DNA of 64,000 nucleotides from NCBI GenBank assembly GCA_031002005.1, contig CM061918.1, forward strand, positions 62,406,531-62,470,530. Direction: 5' to 3'. The translations under genes and the position numbers were made by a program. Position 1 is the stretch's first letter. Every line of letters begins with the position of its first letter. Of this stretch, positions 22,910-33,491 are shown in pieces. A model generated the notes under the pieces. It was not told the DNA's origin and did no database searches. It was given only the letters and a program-made list of their open reading frames with translations. This DNA is from Vandiemenella viatica. Taxonomy: Eukaryota > Arthropoda > Insecta > Orthoptera > Morabidae.

Positions 22910-23812
22910 TCTATATCTATAAAACGAAAACCGGATATATTGGACTTATAAAAACTCGGAAAATACGGAGCAGATTTCGATGGGGTTTTCGCCGTTTTAA
23001 AGCTTAGAATTTCAACTCAGTTGTTTGGTATGTATTATGCTTCTACGTTAGATAACACCAATACATTAAATGAAATTCTGAACGTATGGTGAGGAGCACC
23101 ACAGATAGGAACTACTAGATGCAGCAAGCTTCGCACTAAACACACAATTACAATGTCTCTAACCATAGCTTTTAATGAAAGCAATAAGATAACTGTAAAT
23201 AATAACTATTTTGCACATTAAACAAAACTTGAAGTAGTCTTTCCATCAATTCTGGATATTCAATTTTTAAACGCCATACATAGCCGTAACATCAACAGAG
23301 ATTTTCTTTAACCACGATCTCTGGCAGTAGGCCTACAACTACATTATCTCTGGCCAGCATTAGTTTTCTGTTTGAATAAAATCATTTATTTACGATAATA
23401 TTATTCTGGATTATCTTTTGATATTTACATAAAAGGTTTAATCTTTGGAGTTTAAGTATCTGGCGTTTAGAGAATAAAGTGTATCCATTCACTTCGCAAT
23501 TGAAACAAATGTATGTTTCTAACATAATCTAGCGTTGTTTAGTAATGTAGTAATGCAATTTTTTAAACAAATTAATGAAGCTTGATAAACATGAATCTTT
23601 TCGGACGAATGAAAATAGTGTTCGTGCAAATAAGCTTCAAAACTCCCCCGTTTGTTGGTAGAAGGCGAGTGAATCTAGGTTCGCTTTAATTCCGAAAAAA
23701 GATGGCGCGAATTTTATGAATCTTTGTACAAATGTTTCTCACTGCGGGGATAAAAATAGCGTACGGGTTAATCTTCGCCAACTATACCGAGCAACGCCGG
23801 GAACTTCACTAG
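22910..23812 (+). mobile_element. Non-autonomous Helitron (903 bp)
   Basis: Starts TCTATATCTATAAAACGAAAA after an A. It ends with a GC-rich hairpin-type string CCGAGCAACGCCGGGAACTTCACTAG followed by T, matching Helitron termini (5' TC, 3' hairpin then CTAG, insertion between A and T). No helicase or Rep coding is seen. Part of the interior (about 23340-23690) has an inverted relative at 50650-50935. Confidence 0.65.
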
Positions 23813-23979
23813 TTACCAGAAAACTAAGAACAGATTATCTTAATACAAACACTTTGCAGTTGTTTACAAACACAGTCGCTCTTAATAACTAACCTATTGG
23901 TACTAACGAAAGCAAGTTACTGTTGTGGAGAGGTACCACCATGCAGTGTCCACCGATGGCTCGGAGACCGGGTGTGACC

Positions 23980-24560
23980 CTACACTAATATTATAAATTC
24001 GAAAATAACTCTATGTCTCTGGCTGTTTCATATGTTTTCACGACTGAACGGCCAAACAGATCTTGATGATATTTTACAAGCAAATACTATGTATCATTAG
24101 GAAAGACATAGGATTCTTTTTTCGGGATACCGAACGTTGGCAGTCATACGGATTACGTGTGTAAGTCTCTGTAGTGTCATAACGGTTACTCAGGCTTTGT
24201 TTATCTGACAGTCAGTTTGTGTATCATCTGTCTATCAATAAATCCCAAGGACAAACAATGAAAGTAGCAGGGGTACACTTAAGAGAGACGTGTATCTCCC
24301 ACGGACAGTTATATATAGCTAGCTCATAGGTTTCCAACCCCCAAAGACTATATATGTTGGTAAAGGACAGAAAGATCAAAAAAGATGTGTACAAAATGGT
24401 ATTGACTTATGTCTCCAGAAAGAATGATATGGTGGTGGCTACCCCGTCATATTCATATACTATCCCGACTTCGTGCTTTTTGGAACACCTTTTACATAAC
24501 TTACAGGCAATAGCAATAAAATTCTATGTCCACGCGTACGAAGTCGCGGGTAGCAGCTAG
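23980..24560 (+). mobile_element. Short Helitron with helicase remnant
   Basis: The 5' end, CTACACTAATATTATAAATTCGAAA, is the characteristic Helitron left end. The 3' end has CGCG-TACGAAGT-CGCG then GGTAGCAGCTAG and T. Between them lies a piece of the Pif1-type helicase, so this is an internally deleted autonomous element. Confidence 0.78.
24225..24400 (+). pseudogene. Helitron Pif1-type helicase, C-terminal remnant
   Basis: Reads SINKSQGQTMKVAGVHLRET then ISHGQLYIAS, the conserved helicase end also seen at 34.8 kb (TINKAKGQTLQRAGLYL). A stop interrupts before the VSNPQ...LY segment. In an intact element this Rep-helicase drives rolling-circle transposition. Confidence 0.75.
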
Positions 24561-24852
24561 TTAGTTACAGAATGTAAAGTATGAGCTATGAGACGAGGGT
24601 GTTGACGACCTTGTCTGATTGGGAGAAAGTGCCTCGGCGTGACGTCACACCAGCCCCTGGACGCAAGGCCAGTCAACAGCTAACAACTGAGGAATCCCAC
24701 TCGTGCCGTGGAACATTACAGTAACCTATTCCTCATTGCCATGACACTCCGTACCGACTGTGGAAAAACATAAACAGGATGATGGCTTGGAGTGAGTACC
24801 ACTAAAATAAAATGAAAGTGCTTTGTAAAGACTAAAACATGCACTGCATCAG

Positions 24853-24995
24853 ACCATCCTGATTTCGGTTTTTCATGGTTTCACCAAATCAATGCAGGTG
24901 AATGTCGGGATGGTTCCTCAAAAGGCGATGACCGAACTCGTTCCCGTTGCTTGCTCTCATTCCTCTTTCATTCCTAATGGACGTCTACGAGGCCT
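24853..24995 (+). mobile_element. SINE family A, 5'-truncated
   Basis: Begins inside the body (ATCCTGATTTCGGTTTTTCATGG) and continues through AATGTCGGGATGGTTCC and a TAATGGACGTCTACGAGGCC-type tail. The tRNA-like head is absent. Confidence 0.7.
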
Positions 24996-25119
24996 TAAGT
25001 CACAACAGGTAAACAAAAATAGTGAGGAGAGCAATTTGTTTAAAATGTCCCACAGAAAGAAGGAGGGATTGATCAATTTGTATGTGAATGAAACAGTCGA
25101 AAAAAATAATAATTGTGCA

Positions 25120-25535
25120 AGGCAAGAAACATTAGAATCCTCTTCCAAGTCTGGCGGTCTTTCCAAGGTTTTTCCTCCATCACTTTCCTCCAAACGACTC
25201 CCTTAGTCTCTACATCTTTCATCACTTGGTCCATCCATCTTGCCCGAGGTCTTCCAACTGGTCACCTTCCCTTCCCGCTGTTCAGCAGTGTTACTTTCGG
25301 CATCCTCTCCTCCTCCATCTTCATAACATGTCCCAACCACTTCAGTCTTTTCCTCCATCTCTTCTAATGCTTCAATTTGTAGTCTCTCCCTGATGTTTTC
25401 ATTCCTAATTTTGTCTTTCCTCGTGACATTCTCCATCCTTCTCGGAAACCTCATCTCTGCCGCCTGCAATATGCTAATATCTCTTTTTGTCCAAGTCCAT
25501 GTTTCAGAACCATAAGTCAGTATGGGCTGGTAATA
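25120..25535 (-). pseudogene. LINE family C ORF2, C-terminal part (split by mariner)
   Basis: Minus strand encodes the C-terminal block of a non-LTR retrotransposon: SETWTWTKRDISILQAAEMRF, then RRMENVTRKDKIRNENIRER. Toward the low-coordinate end a glycine- and arginine-poor degenerate tail includes KTSGKMDGPSDE. Its upstream coding continues at 26205-26500 after the mariner insertion at 25538-26202. It resembles family A only in general layout and is a distinct lineage. Confidence 0.8.
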
Positions 25536-25537
25536 TA

Positions 25538-26202
25538 CAAGGGGTGATCAAATGAAAAGGAAGGTACGAAACGACGTAAAAACGTAACAGTTAAATATTT
25601 GTATATTCCGCCATGGGAGAACGTAGCGAGACATCTCGGGATGCGATTGGAGTCTCTGACTGGTATCGGAGCATGCGCGGTAGAGAGCAGAGGCTCTTAT
25701 TAAAAGCGGCGTCCAAATGATGCTGCAGTCCGTATGAGGACAGGATGGCGTACAGGTGGGGGGATGTGTACTGTGAGACACTTCGACGCCTACGCAGGTC
25801 CATCAAGAACAAAAGACCCGGGCTGCTCACGTAGGGTGTGGTTCTGCTCCATGATAACGCGCGTCCACACGTCTCCAGAGTCACACACATGGAACTGGCC
25901 AGGTTCAAGTGGGAGACGTTGGACCATCCGCCCTACAGTCCGGACATGTCACCCTGCGATTTCCATGTGTTTGGTCCACTGAAGAAACACCTGAAAGGGA
26001 AGCGCTTCAACTCGGACGACGTACTCATGGACGCTGTGAAGGACTGGGTCTCGTCACGGCCACAGGAATTCTGGGAACAAGGAATCCTGCGGCTTGTTCA
26101 TCAGTGGGATCGTTGTGCTCAGTCCTATGGTGTATATTTTGAATAAAGTCTACATTTGTACCCACGGTGTCGTTTCGTACCTTTTCATTTGATCACCCCT
26201 TG
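25538..26202 (+). mobile_element. Mariner transposon, internally deleted, nested in LINE C
   Basis: Terminal inverted repeats CAAGGGGTGATCAAATGAAAAGG (left) and its inverse at the right enclose 665 bp. TA duplications lie at 25536-25537 and 26203-26204. The left repeat carries a 4-bp insertion (GGAA) relative to the right. Both flanks are the same minus-strand LINE ORF, so the mariner jumped into an already inserted LINE. Confidence 0.92.
25740..26146 (+). pseudogene. Mariner transposase, C-terminal half
   Basis: DD34D transposase fragment. After RWGDVYCETLRRLRRSIKNK and one TAG stop comes VVLLHDNARPHVSRVTH with the second catalytic D. After 34 residues comes the third D in YSPDMSPCDFHVFGPLKKH. 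The C-terminus ends CAQSYGVYFE. The N-terminal helix-turn-helix and first catalytic D are removed by internal deletion, so it is inactive. The terminal repeats could still be used by an active relative. Confidence 0.88.
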
Positions 26203-26204
26203 TA

Positions 26205-26500
26205 ATTTATAGAGAAGAATTTTGGCATCCTTCCCTATATTCCACCTCCAGATTTCATCCTTTATCTGCTGATACAAATGTCCGCTCTTCCTCACTCTCT
26301 GACTTATTTCTTCCTCCATCTTTCCATTGGTAGTTTACCTTGCTTCCCAGATGCCGTCGAGTAACACATCCTTGGAAGGGCCAGGGTTTCTTGTTATCTT
26401 CATTATTTTGATCTTTTCCGCACTAATCTCCAGACCATGTTTATCCATTGCAGTCCACGATTTCCGTAATTCTCTTTCCAGATCTTGTCTCCTCCTATAT
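26205..26500 (-). pseudogene. LINE family C ORF2, region just after the RT palm
   Basis: Minus strand reads DLERELRKSWTAMDKHGLEI then SAEKIKIMKITRNPGPSKD, the thumb-proximal region following the reverse-transcriptase catalytic box, and then ISQRVRKSGHLYQQIKDE. A TAA stop (after IWEAR) breaks the frame. It continues downstream at 25535-25120 across the mariner insertion. Confidence 0.8.
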
Positions 26501-26507
26501 TATGATG

Positions 26508-26555
26508 TTAGAATTTATGAAGTAGATAATTGAGAACTTAGGATGTAATGGTGGG
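26508..26555 (+). pseudogene. LINE family A scrap
   Basis: GAATTTATGAAGTAGATAATTGAG matches 22494-22518 of the LINE A copy (GAATATATGAAGCAGATAATTGAG). It abuts the end of LINE C in opposite orientation. Confidence 0.55.
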
Positions 26556-27026
26556 ATGAAGACATCACCTGGATTACGTGAGGTGCATATACGAGAGAAA
26601 GGCAGAGGAGTAACTAACTGCAATCAAGTTGTATCGTCCCACGACATTATTCAGGTTGCACTGTATTTCCGCGAGCAATTTCTTCCCCTACAAATTACCG
26701 CATATCTAGCCTAGCCCAACAGAACACCTTTCTCTATCGCCACTGCGCTGCGGTCAGCAAGGTGAAGACTCGAAATGTGGTCGCCCCGCATGCTTCTCCA
26801 CTCTGAAAAATGGGGTATGGTGTGTCGCTCAGTTGACACTAATCAAACACTGTATGGACGGTGGCTCACCTACCCAAGGCTAATTAATGCATCCACAAAG
26901 AAAAGCTTCCATTTCGTGACCTTTTCACTTATCAGCCCAAATACAACTACATGCGCTAGCTGAAAAATGTTGAAATGAAATATGAATTGTCGAATATTAA
27001 TTTCATTAGGAACTTTAAAATGGATT
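26556..27026. other. Unassigned stretch
   Basis: No recognised feature; short open frames only. Confidence 0.4.
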
Positions 27027-27235
27027 GTTTTTTATGACTTTAAGCCTCGTCGACGTCGAGGTCATTAGAGGCCGGAAAGAATTGGGGGAAAGGAACGGGA
27101 AGGAATTCGGCCATGCATTTTTTTGAAGAAACCATCCCCGAGTTATTTCGGAAAACCATTGAAAACCCAAATCTGGAATGCCGGACAGGGATTCAAACCG
27201 GCGTCCTCGCGAATGCGCTACCCACCACGCTCGGT
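27027..27235 (-). mobile_element. SINE family A with internal deletions
   Basis: Tail and body are present. The GGAAGCATCC block and part of the head are shortened, but the head ends ACCGAGCGTGGTGGG as in intact copies. Confidence 0.82.
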
Positions 27236-27475
27236 AAAATGGCTAATGATCTGAACACAAACATATAGATTAATGTGAGGAATCACAACCTAGATGGACG
27301 TCACAGGTCAACTCAATGCTAACTATTCATGGTTCGTTTATTCGATGCGACTCCTTTGCTGGAGTTAACGAGCGACAATGTGGCATTTGATTCTCCCTTC
27401 CATAATCTACAGTAAATATCTCTGCTCATTTCCATTTTAATTGATATTATGGATCCATCAGAAATACCGAAAGTG

Positions 27476-27710
27476 CTGGGTGACTGGTAACGCTCTGGTC
27501 TCGCGTTTTGGAGGACACGGGTTCGAATCCCCGATTTATATTTCTGTTTTCCATACGGGGTTGGTATGTGGCAACGTTCTAGCCTTACATCCGGAATAAT
27601 ACATGTTGCAATAACCGTCAGATTTAGGTTTTCCATGATTTCTCGAAATCACTCCAGGCAAATGCCAGGAGGGTTCGGACAGGAGGAAGCCATAAGGGGG
27701 GATGGGGGGG
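27476..27710 (+). mobile_element. SINE family A, rearranged head
   Basis: One head with GGGTTCGAATCCCCG is followed by an odd 60-bp segment containing a second CAACGTTCTAGCC-like head string. The body then resumes at CAGATTTAGGTTTTCCATG. The tail is lost in a G-rich stretch. This may be one SINE inserted into another. Confidence 0.65.
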
Positions 27711-27824
27711 GGATTGGTAGGCATTGGCGATTTCCCATGTTCTCAGGTGTAATGAAATATCGCAAACAAACGAAAAATAAAGGCAACGTGACATTTGACT
27801 CCATTCCAAGCTGCTGGGTTCTTC

Positions 27825-28065
27825 TTTCTTTTACTCATGGATTTACGCCTCGCCGACGCCGAGGTCATTAGAGGCGGAATGGGACTGGGGCAATGAATGG
27901 GAAGGAATTCGACCATGGCCTTCTGAAGGAAGCATCCAGGCTTTCGCCTGGAGTGATTTGGGGAAACCATGGAAAACCCAAATCTGGATGCCTGGACGGG
28001 GATTCGAACCGGCATCCTCCGGAATGCGAGGTCAGACCGTTAACCGCTCCACCACCACGCTAGGT
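27825..28065 (-). mobile_element. SINE family A, near full length
   Basis: T-rich start on plus, GACGCCGAGG tail variant, body and B-box GGTTCGAATCC, with the head ending ACCTAGCGTGGTGG. Confidence 0.86.
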
Positions 28066-28680
28066 CGGCTGGGTTGAAGTCAGGAATAGTGTATTTCCAG
28101 CCGACAGGAGATCGAAATGTCTGCGAGCAATGGTAATAACAGCAGCTAGTTTCTGTCCGAACGACAAGTACGAAATTGATTTGGTGATCTGGACTGCCTG
28201 GTGGACATGAACATCTGTCATAACTATAAACATTACAACCATATAACTTCCACATTTGTATTATTAAAGCAGTATTGAGATGACTAGTACACACTTAGGA
28301 CATAACAGGTTCTAGTGATTAATCAATGTTTTAACGATAGCGTAACCGCTGCTCTCAACAGAGTTATCCAAGAAACGATTTATCAGACGCATCCTACAAT
28401 TACTTTCGAAAGGAGGAACTCCTCAGGTGCCTCTCTAATACGCGCCATTAAACGAATCCACTATAATCTACGGTACATTTCCACCGGAGCCAGAGATATT
28501 TTAACATCTGCCAATAATACAGGAAATAAGAAGCTAATGGGAAATTTTTACTGAAAATTAAGATGATGTTTGACTTCATGTGGCCGGGGGAATTGCTGGT
28601 AAAAAGAAAATATGCTGGAATATTATTTTCTACTGCAGAGCTTCATCGTCTATTTAGATCCTTAGGGTATTTTCCAGATC
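28066..28680. other. Unassigned stretch
   Basis: No gene or element recognised; open frames (28040-28294 minus, 28315-28554 plus) show no similarity. Confidence 0.4.
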
Positions 28681-28682
28681 AG

Positions 28683-28925
28683 TCTGGTGGCGGTTAGATT
28701 AAGGCGTCTGACTGGAGACTGAACGGTCCTCAAATCGAATCCCGGACTCGACTAAGGGTTTTCAAAGTCCCTTCGCCTCAGGCAAAACTTGATTTATGTA
28801 TATGAAATACGCCAGTACTCCTCTGTGGTTTGGGTTCCACCTTTAACTGTAGGTCCTCACCCGGTAGTTGTGGAGCCGGTAAGAAATACTGTCAAGAGGG
28901 TCTTGAAAAGAGTACGCCGAATTAT
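28683..28925 (+). mobile_element. tRNA-derived SINE, second type
   Basis: The head GGTGGCGGTTAGATTAAGGCG has A-box form and TCAAATCGAATCCCGG has B-box form, about 60 bp apart. The body (CTCTGTGGTTTGGGTTCC, CCTCACCCGGTAGTTGTGGAGCCGG) differs from family A. The 3' end is uncertain. Confidence 0.6.
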
Positions 28926-29695
28926 TGTTATGGGTCATTTTCCACACTAAGCTGAGCGAGTGATGATGAAACTTACTTTCCCCTGCTCGGTTAAGATGAA
29001 CTCGAATTGCCCCGCCGTAAAGTGCGGTAGATTTCCGAGTTTCTCTTTAAGCGATCGCCCCTGGCCGTGGTATAAGAAACATTCCGTAGCTTCCCCGCAG
29101 CAACACACGTCCAACATGCGGCTCAATGTTCTAACACAGTGGTAGTCAACCACAACTGGGCGATCCAGCTTCCTTAGTGAGCGGTAGCAATATTATTTAC
29201 CCAATACCGAAGCACTTCCCTTTTTTTTAATTTAAATATTTTTTAAAAATTTTCACAGCATTATTTTAAAACATTTCCTTATAAAAATTGATCTAGTTGT
29301 CCAGTATTTAGTTTCGCAACATCAGCTTCAGAGATCTCAATAATGATTTAATTAATTAAATGTAATTTCATCTATTATATAATTTCCTAAGCTCACTCAA
29401 TCACCTCGATAGCTATTGGCCGTTGAATGGTGACGTTGCGCGCCAGCCGTCGCTCGCGAGTTAACAGCGACCAGAGATACCAATAGAACAAATTCGAAAT
29501 TATATCTAAAATTTAATAGCTAAGCAACTGATACAGAATTAATTGCCTTAATACGTTCATTAAGTTTGCTTTTCGTATCATTTCATAGTTAAAAAAATAT
29601 TGACAAACTTTAGTGCTGAAAAAACGTTGAACTGCTTTTCAGTGACAAGTCGAAAGCAACATAAAAGAAACTTTGAAAAACTTAAATTACTCATG
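28926..29695. other. Unassigned stretch with possible old hAT-type terminal repeat
   Basis: At 29138-29156 CAGTGGTAGTCAACCAC resembles hAT ends (CAGNGGTTCNCAACC). A loose partner, GAAAGGTTGACTACC, lies near 34430. No matching target duplication was found, so the pairing is weak. Confidence 0.3.
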
Positions 29696-29984
29696 GTCTA
29701 TGCCATAGGTTCCCAACCTTTTTTGACCTACCGCCCCCTTTTCGAAAAACAATTACTCACCGCCCCCCCCCCCCCCCGGGGTTGTGTAATCCGTAGCGCT
29801 TCAATTTAATTGGCTTTTTCCCGACTTCTTCAAACAGTGATTTGATGGCACCACTCTTAGGTGAATTGGGCTATATTAAATATTGAAAAACAAGGACAGA
29901 TTTTTAAAATTACTTTATTAAAGAATATTAAGAATATTGGTGCCTTGTACAAAATTTGACTAAAAACATATATTGAAAATTATT

Positions 29985-30640
29985 GTAAAATTATCAGTGA
30001 GAGGTCTGAGCTTGATCTAATGATACTAATTTTTCTACATTTGGTGCTATATTTGTCAGCAGGAGTCTTAAGTCGCTGCGTTCCACTACTGACAATCTGT
30101 TTCTATTCTTACTACACTAAGTCCCCTTTCGGTTAAATATGACGACGGGAATGCAACAAAAAAACTTTTTTCCTGCAGCCCACAAAGCCGGATATAAATC
30201 TGGATTTTGCCTCTGTAGCCAAAATTCTTGGTATCCATTTTTTAATTTCAATTTTAATTCTTCATTTGTTGACAGTTCTATCAACTGTTTCTGTAGTGAT
30301 AAATCTGCTGTTTGTAGATTCGAGAAAGGTTCTAATACCCAATCTGGAATGGTCATGTTAAGAATATCCTGAAATCTATTTTTAAAATCTTCTTTAAGTG
30401 CTTCCATATGTTAACAAAATACTAAAATATCTTCATCATTTGTTTTCACAGAGGAAAGATTTGAAATCTCATAGAATTGTCTTCGACCCACATCCTGTTT
30501 GTACAAGGACAGTTTTGACATGAACCCACAAATAACTGACTTTGCTTTCATTAAATTTAAATTATCTCCTTGCAGCCGTAGGTTTGTTTCATTAAATTTA
30601 TGATATAGATCAGTTGAATGAGCTATATCATTCTTATTTC
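29985..30640 (-). pseudogene. hAT transposase of the ZBED/SCAND3-like type, C-terminal part
   Basis: hAT transposases excise and insert the element using an RNase H-like core closed by a C-terminal dimerisation region. On the minus strand from about 30640: HSTDLYHKFNETNLRLQGDN, FMSKLSLYKQDVGRRQFYEI, a stop, then EALKEDFKNRFQDI, STNEELKLKLKNGYQEFWLQ and PALWAAGKKFFCCIP. After a frameshift comes KNRNRLSVVERSDLRLLLTNI. This order matches the ZBED5/SCAND3-like group. The BED zinc finger and the first catalytic regions are missing or unrecognisable. At least one stop and one frameshift make it inactive. Confidence 0.85.
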
Positions 30641-31637
30641 ATAACAAGCTGTTCGACAGAATTTGCTCAAACTGATAAACAGGCAGCTATAAAGATGGAC
30701 GGAGAACAGTTAATTCGAGTTAATATAAGTCTAATTCATGGTTATATTAGCAATCCATACATTGGCGGGATAACTGACTGTCTTCAGAGGACGTCGTATG
30801 TGTGAGCCAGCGACAGAGAGGACCCGTCGCTCCCCACTAACATACAGTACTACAGACCATCTTCGATTCACGCATTTTCAGCTAAAATGGCAAAGATGTT
30901 CTAAGTTATTTTATAAAAATATATCACAGATTTTCATCTCGGTTAAAATTAAAAGGCGCAGTATAATGAATAAAAATTTAGAGAATGAGGCGTATCAATA
31001 CATTTCTTAAGCCATATATTCCGAATGCAGGGTTGAAGTTTTTCAAAACAATAATTCAGATTTTGCATAATAAGTGCAAATGATCAAAAGAAACGGAATA
31101 GAAAGGTAGATTCATGTGACCCAACTTGATGGTACTTTGGGATTCGGTTGTTTATAAGAGGATGAATAGAGAACAGAAAACAAAAAATAAAATATTGAAG
31201 AAAGAGAGGAATATAAATTAAATAATATAATATAACTATATAAATACTATTGACATAAATAAATTATTATACCCATAAATTTTACTGTATCATTATCATT
31301 AGTGTTTCAAGATAAAGGAATATGTTGTACTATGCTTTGAGAATCGAAGTTTAACTGAATTTTGTAATGTGGTAAAAAATGTCTCATCCAATTTTATAAC
31401 CATCTGTTTGATGCCCCTTAAATGTAACGTAAGAGGCCCGTAACTCAAATCTTCTATTTTTTGCGATAAAGTATAACTATCTGCACACAGAGCTCATAAC
31501 TGACCGATCCCCTTCGAACCGCAGTCAGGACTTTCGACTTGCTGAAATCCTAAGGGAGTTTGCCAGCGTACTGTAATACTGACGGTTTCCATCCACAAAT
31601 CCGGAGGGATTGATCCGTGATGGGCTGAGTGACCTTG

Positions 31638-31641
<4 letters not shown>
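30641..31641. other. Interior of the hAT element, nothing recognised
   Basis: AT-rich sequence that presumably once held the transposase N-terminus. No zinc finger or catalytic motif could be read. Confidence 0.4.

Positions 31642-31695
<54 letters not shown>
31642..31695. repeat. (TG)n microsatellite, about 27 units
   Basis: Pure TG run inside the hAT element. Confidence 0.97.
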
Positions 31696-31697
<2 letters not shown>

Positions 31698-31904
31698 CGA
31701 CTAAGGGCTGAGCGTGCCAGAGGCTACGATTGACGGACAAAGTCTGTCCAGGACACTCGATAATCTATCTCTCCAGCATATGAGTGGATTTTGTAGACAC
31801 GTTAAAAAGAAATTTTTCCATTTTCAAATCCTGTGACCATACTATTTAATAATTTTCTATTATAAAGTCATTTCCGGCACCCTGATTACTTCTGTCCAAT
31901 TATA

Positions 31905-32749
31905 CAGGGCGTTCGCCGGGAAACGCAACCCACTGTTAGCGCTACAAGGAAGAAACTGCTCCCGGCGAGCGAGCGCTCAGTTTCCGGCATTGTTCGACCG
32001 TCGGCCGCGGACTATTTCATAATAATTACGCTTCATAAACTTGTGTGCTAAGCATTTAAATGTGACGTAATTCATTAGCTTACCTTATGAAAGATGCTGG
32101 AAGTGTTGACCCTCTTGTGTAATGCACATTTCACATCTTCTGAACATATTTCGAGACACACGCTGCCCTAACTGACTTAATGATTTTTTGGGTGACTGTT
32201 CTAGTCGAAAAGCGATATCGTCAATTTTCTCCTCTGTGAGAATATGGTTGACCGACAGTCTCTTTTTGTTAAAAAATGAACCCGTTTCTCTTACTTTTTT
32301 AACCAGACGCAGAATTGTTGATTTAGCTGGCAGTAAAGCGCCAGGAAATTCGCGACGAAATTTACTGCGACACTTTTTAAACGACTTCTTCTTCACATAT
32401 GTATCGTAGAGAAATATTCTTTGTTGCAAACTGTAACGTACCATAATTTTACTCACACTCAAACACGGTACAGATTAATAAGAGTATGAAGCCCCAAACC
32501 AGCCAAACCGCAAAGAAACGTTTATTCACAACACTGATTAATAAGAGACTGAAGTCACAAACTATCTACAATGCAAAGAAACCGTTCTTAACAATGTAAA
32601 AGTCACTGCACTGCACTGTTGGGGCAGCGGAGGTGTTAAACAGTGCGGTGATTCACGGTGCCGCGTGGCGGAAACTGCTGGCACGACTGACCGAGCAAGT
32701 TGCCGACGGCAACAGACTGGGAGGGTAGCGTTTTCCGGCGAACGCCCTG
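31905..32749 (-). mobile_element. Tc/mariner-related element nested in hAT
   Basis: The left end CAGGGCGTTCGCCGGGAAACGC and inverted right end CAGGGCGTTCGCCGGAAAACGC match at 21 of 22 bases. TA lies at 31903-31904 and 32750-32751. The 845-bp element carries a short minus-strand ORF with a DNA-binding domain but no catalytic core. Confidence 0.88.
32085..32462 (-). CDS. Helix-turn-helix-only transposase derivative (DUF4817-like)
   Basis: Intact 125-codon ORF. Residues 7-65 (MVRYSLQQRIFLYD..., KKCRSKFRREFPG, STILRLVKKVRETGSF) match the DUF4817-type helix-turn-helix at the N-terminus of a Tc1/mariner-related transposase group. Residues 66-105 resemble the second DNA-binding segment. The last residues, RRCEMCITQEGQHFQHLS, are a transposase C-terminus. 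The whole DDE core between is absent, apparently by one in-frame deletion. Translation may begin at Met1 (32462) or Met7 (32444). The product could bind the element's terminal repeats without cutting, like known deletion-derivative repressors; that role is inference. No promoter was identified, and it may simply be a chance-intact remnant. Confidence 0.65.
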   Translation of the reverse strand: MSVSKIMVRYSLQQRIFLYDTYVKKKSFKKCRSKFRREFPGALLPAKSTILRLVKKVRETGSFFNKKRLSVNHILTEEKIDDIAFRLEQSPKKSLSQLGQRVSRNMFRRCEMCITQEGQHFQHLS

Positions 32750-33491
32750 TATATAACGACTGTTGGTAAAATGTAAGTTCAGGAAAATACTTTCATTCCT
32801 ATTCCACACATTCAAGTCCCAAGTCGATACACTTTGCACCTATAGTTGACACGCTTCCCATAACCCTAAATTACCATGAGGGCCAGAGAACAACAGTTGA
32901 ACAACTGACATCGAGAAGAAAGTAGATAGCAGAAGCCTGGGCCAAGTGAAAGAAATTGCAGATCCAAATGCGGTCCCATGCGGGAGAACACAGGCACAAC
33001 GACTTGTGAGCTTCTGGAGGTATTTTATGGCCAGAGAAGCAACTATACACAATTTCCTCCATAGAAAATAAAAAATTTAAAAATATATTTTTTTAAATGT
33101 AAGATATTCTAAGGGCGTTTTCACGCAAACCGGAGCCGGCGCCGGCCTTTTCGCACCGAGTTCAATAAGTTTTTTGCTTTGGAGGAAGAAATAGGCATTC
33201 ATGAACTATTGAAGCAAGTGTTAGGAAGAAAGATATAATGTACTAATACGAACTTTTAATCCCCACTGATCTTGCTTAAAGGACATTTGGAATTACTTGC
33301 TGAAACGTTTGCTGAATGTTTTTTTGTTATTAATTAATCTTATCGGCAAGTCCTTGCCAGTGTTAGCTAGGGGGGCGCTGGCTGGGCGTCAACGCCCCCC
33401 AAATTTGCCTTTGTTCACAAACGCCCCCTTCGAGCTCTCTAACGCCCACTGGGGGGCGGTACGGCCCACGTTGGGAACCACTGGTCTATGC

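Larger units (their letters stand above)
29704..33483 (-). mobile_element. hAT transposon with exact 8-bp target duplication
   Basis: GTCTATGC occurs at 29696-29703 and 33484-33491, exactly flanking terminal repeats CATAGGTTCCCAAC (left) and, inverted, CAGTGGTTCCCAAC (right). Both ends continue into C-rich ACCGCCCC strings. The 3780-bp element holds a decayed minus-strand transposase and a TG microsatellite. A nested Tc/mariner-type element lies at 31905-32749. The 8-bp duplication and ends are diagnostic of the hAT superfamily. Confidence 0.92.

Noticed and set aside
31525..31740. ORF across the TG microsatellite (HTHTHT peptide)
   Set aside because: Dinucleotide repeat artefact.
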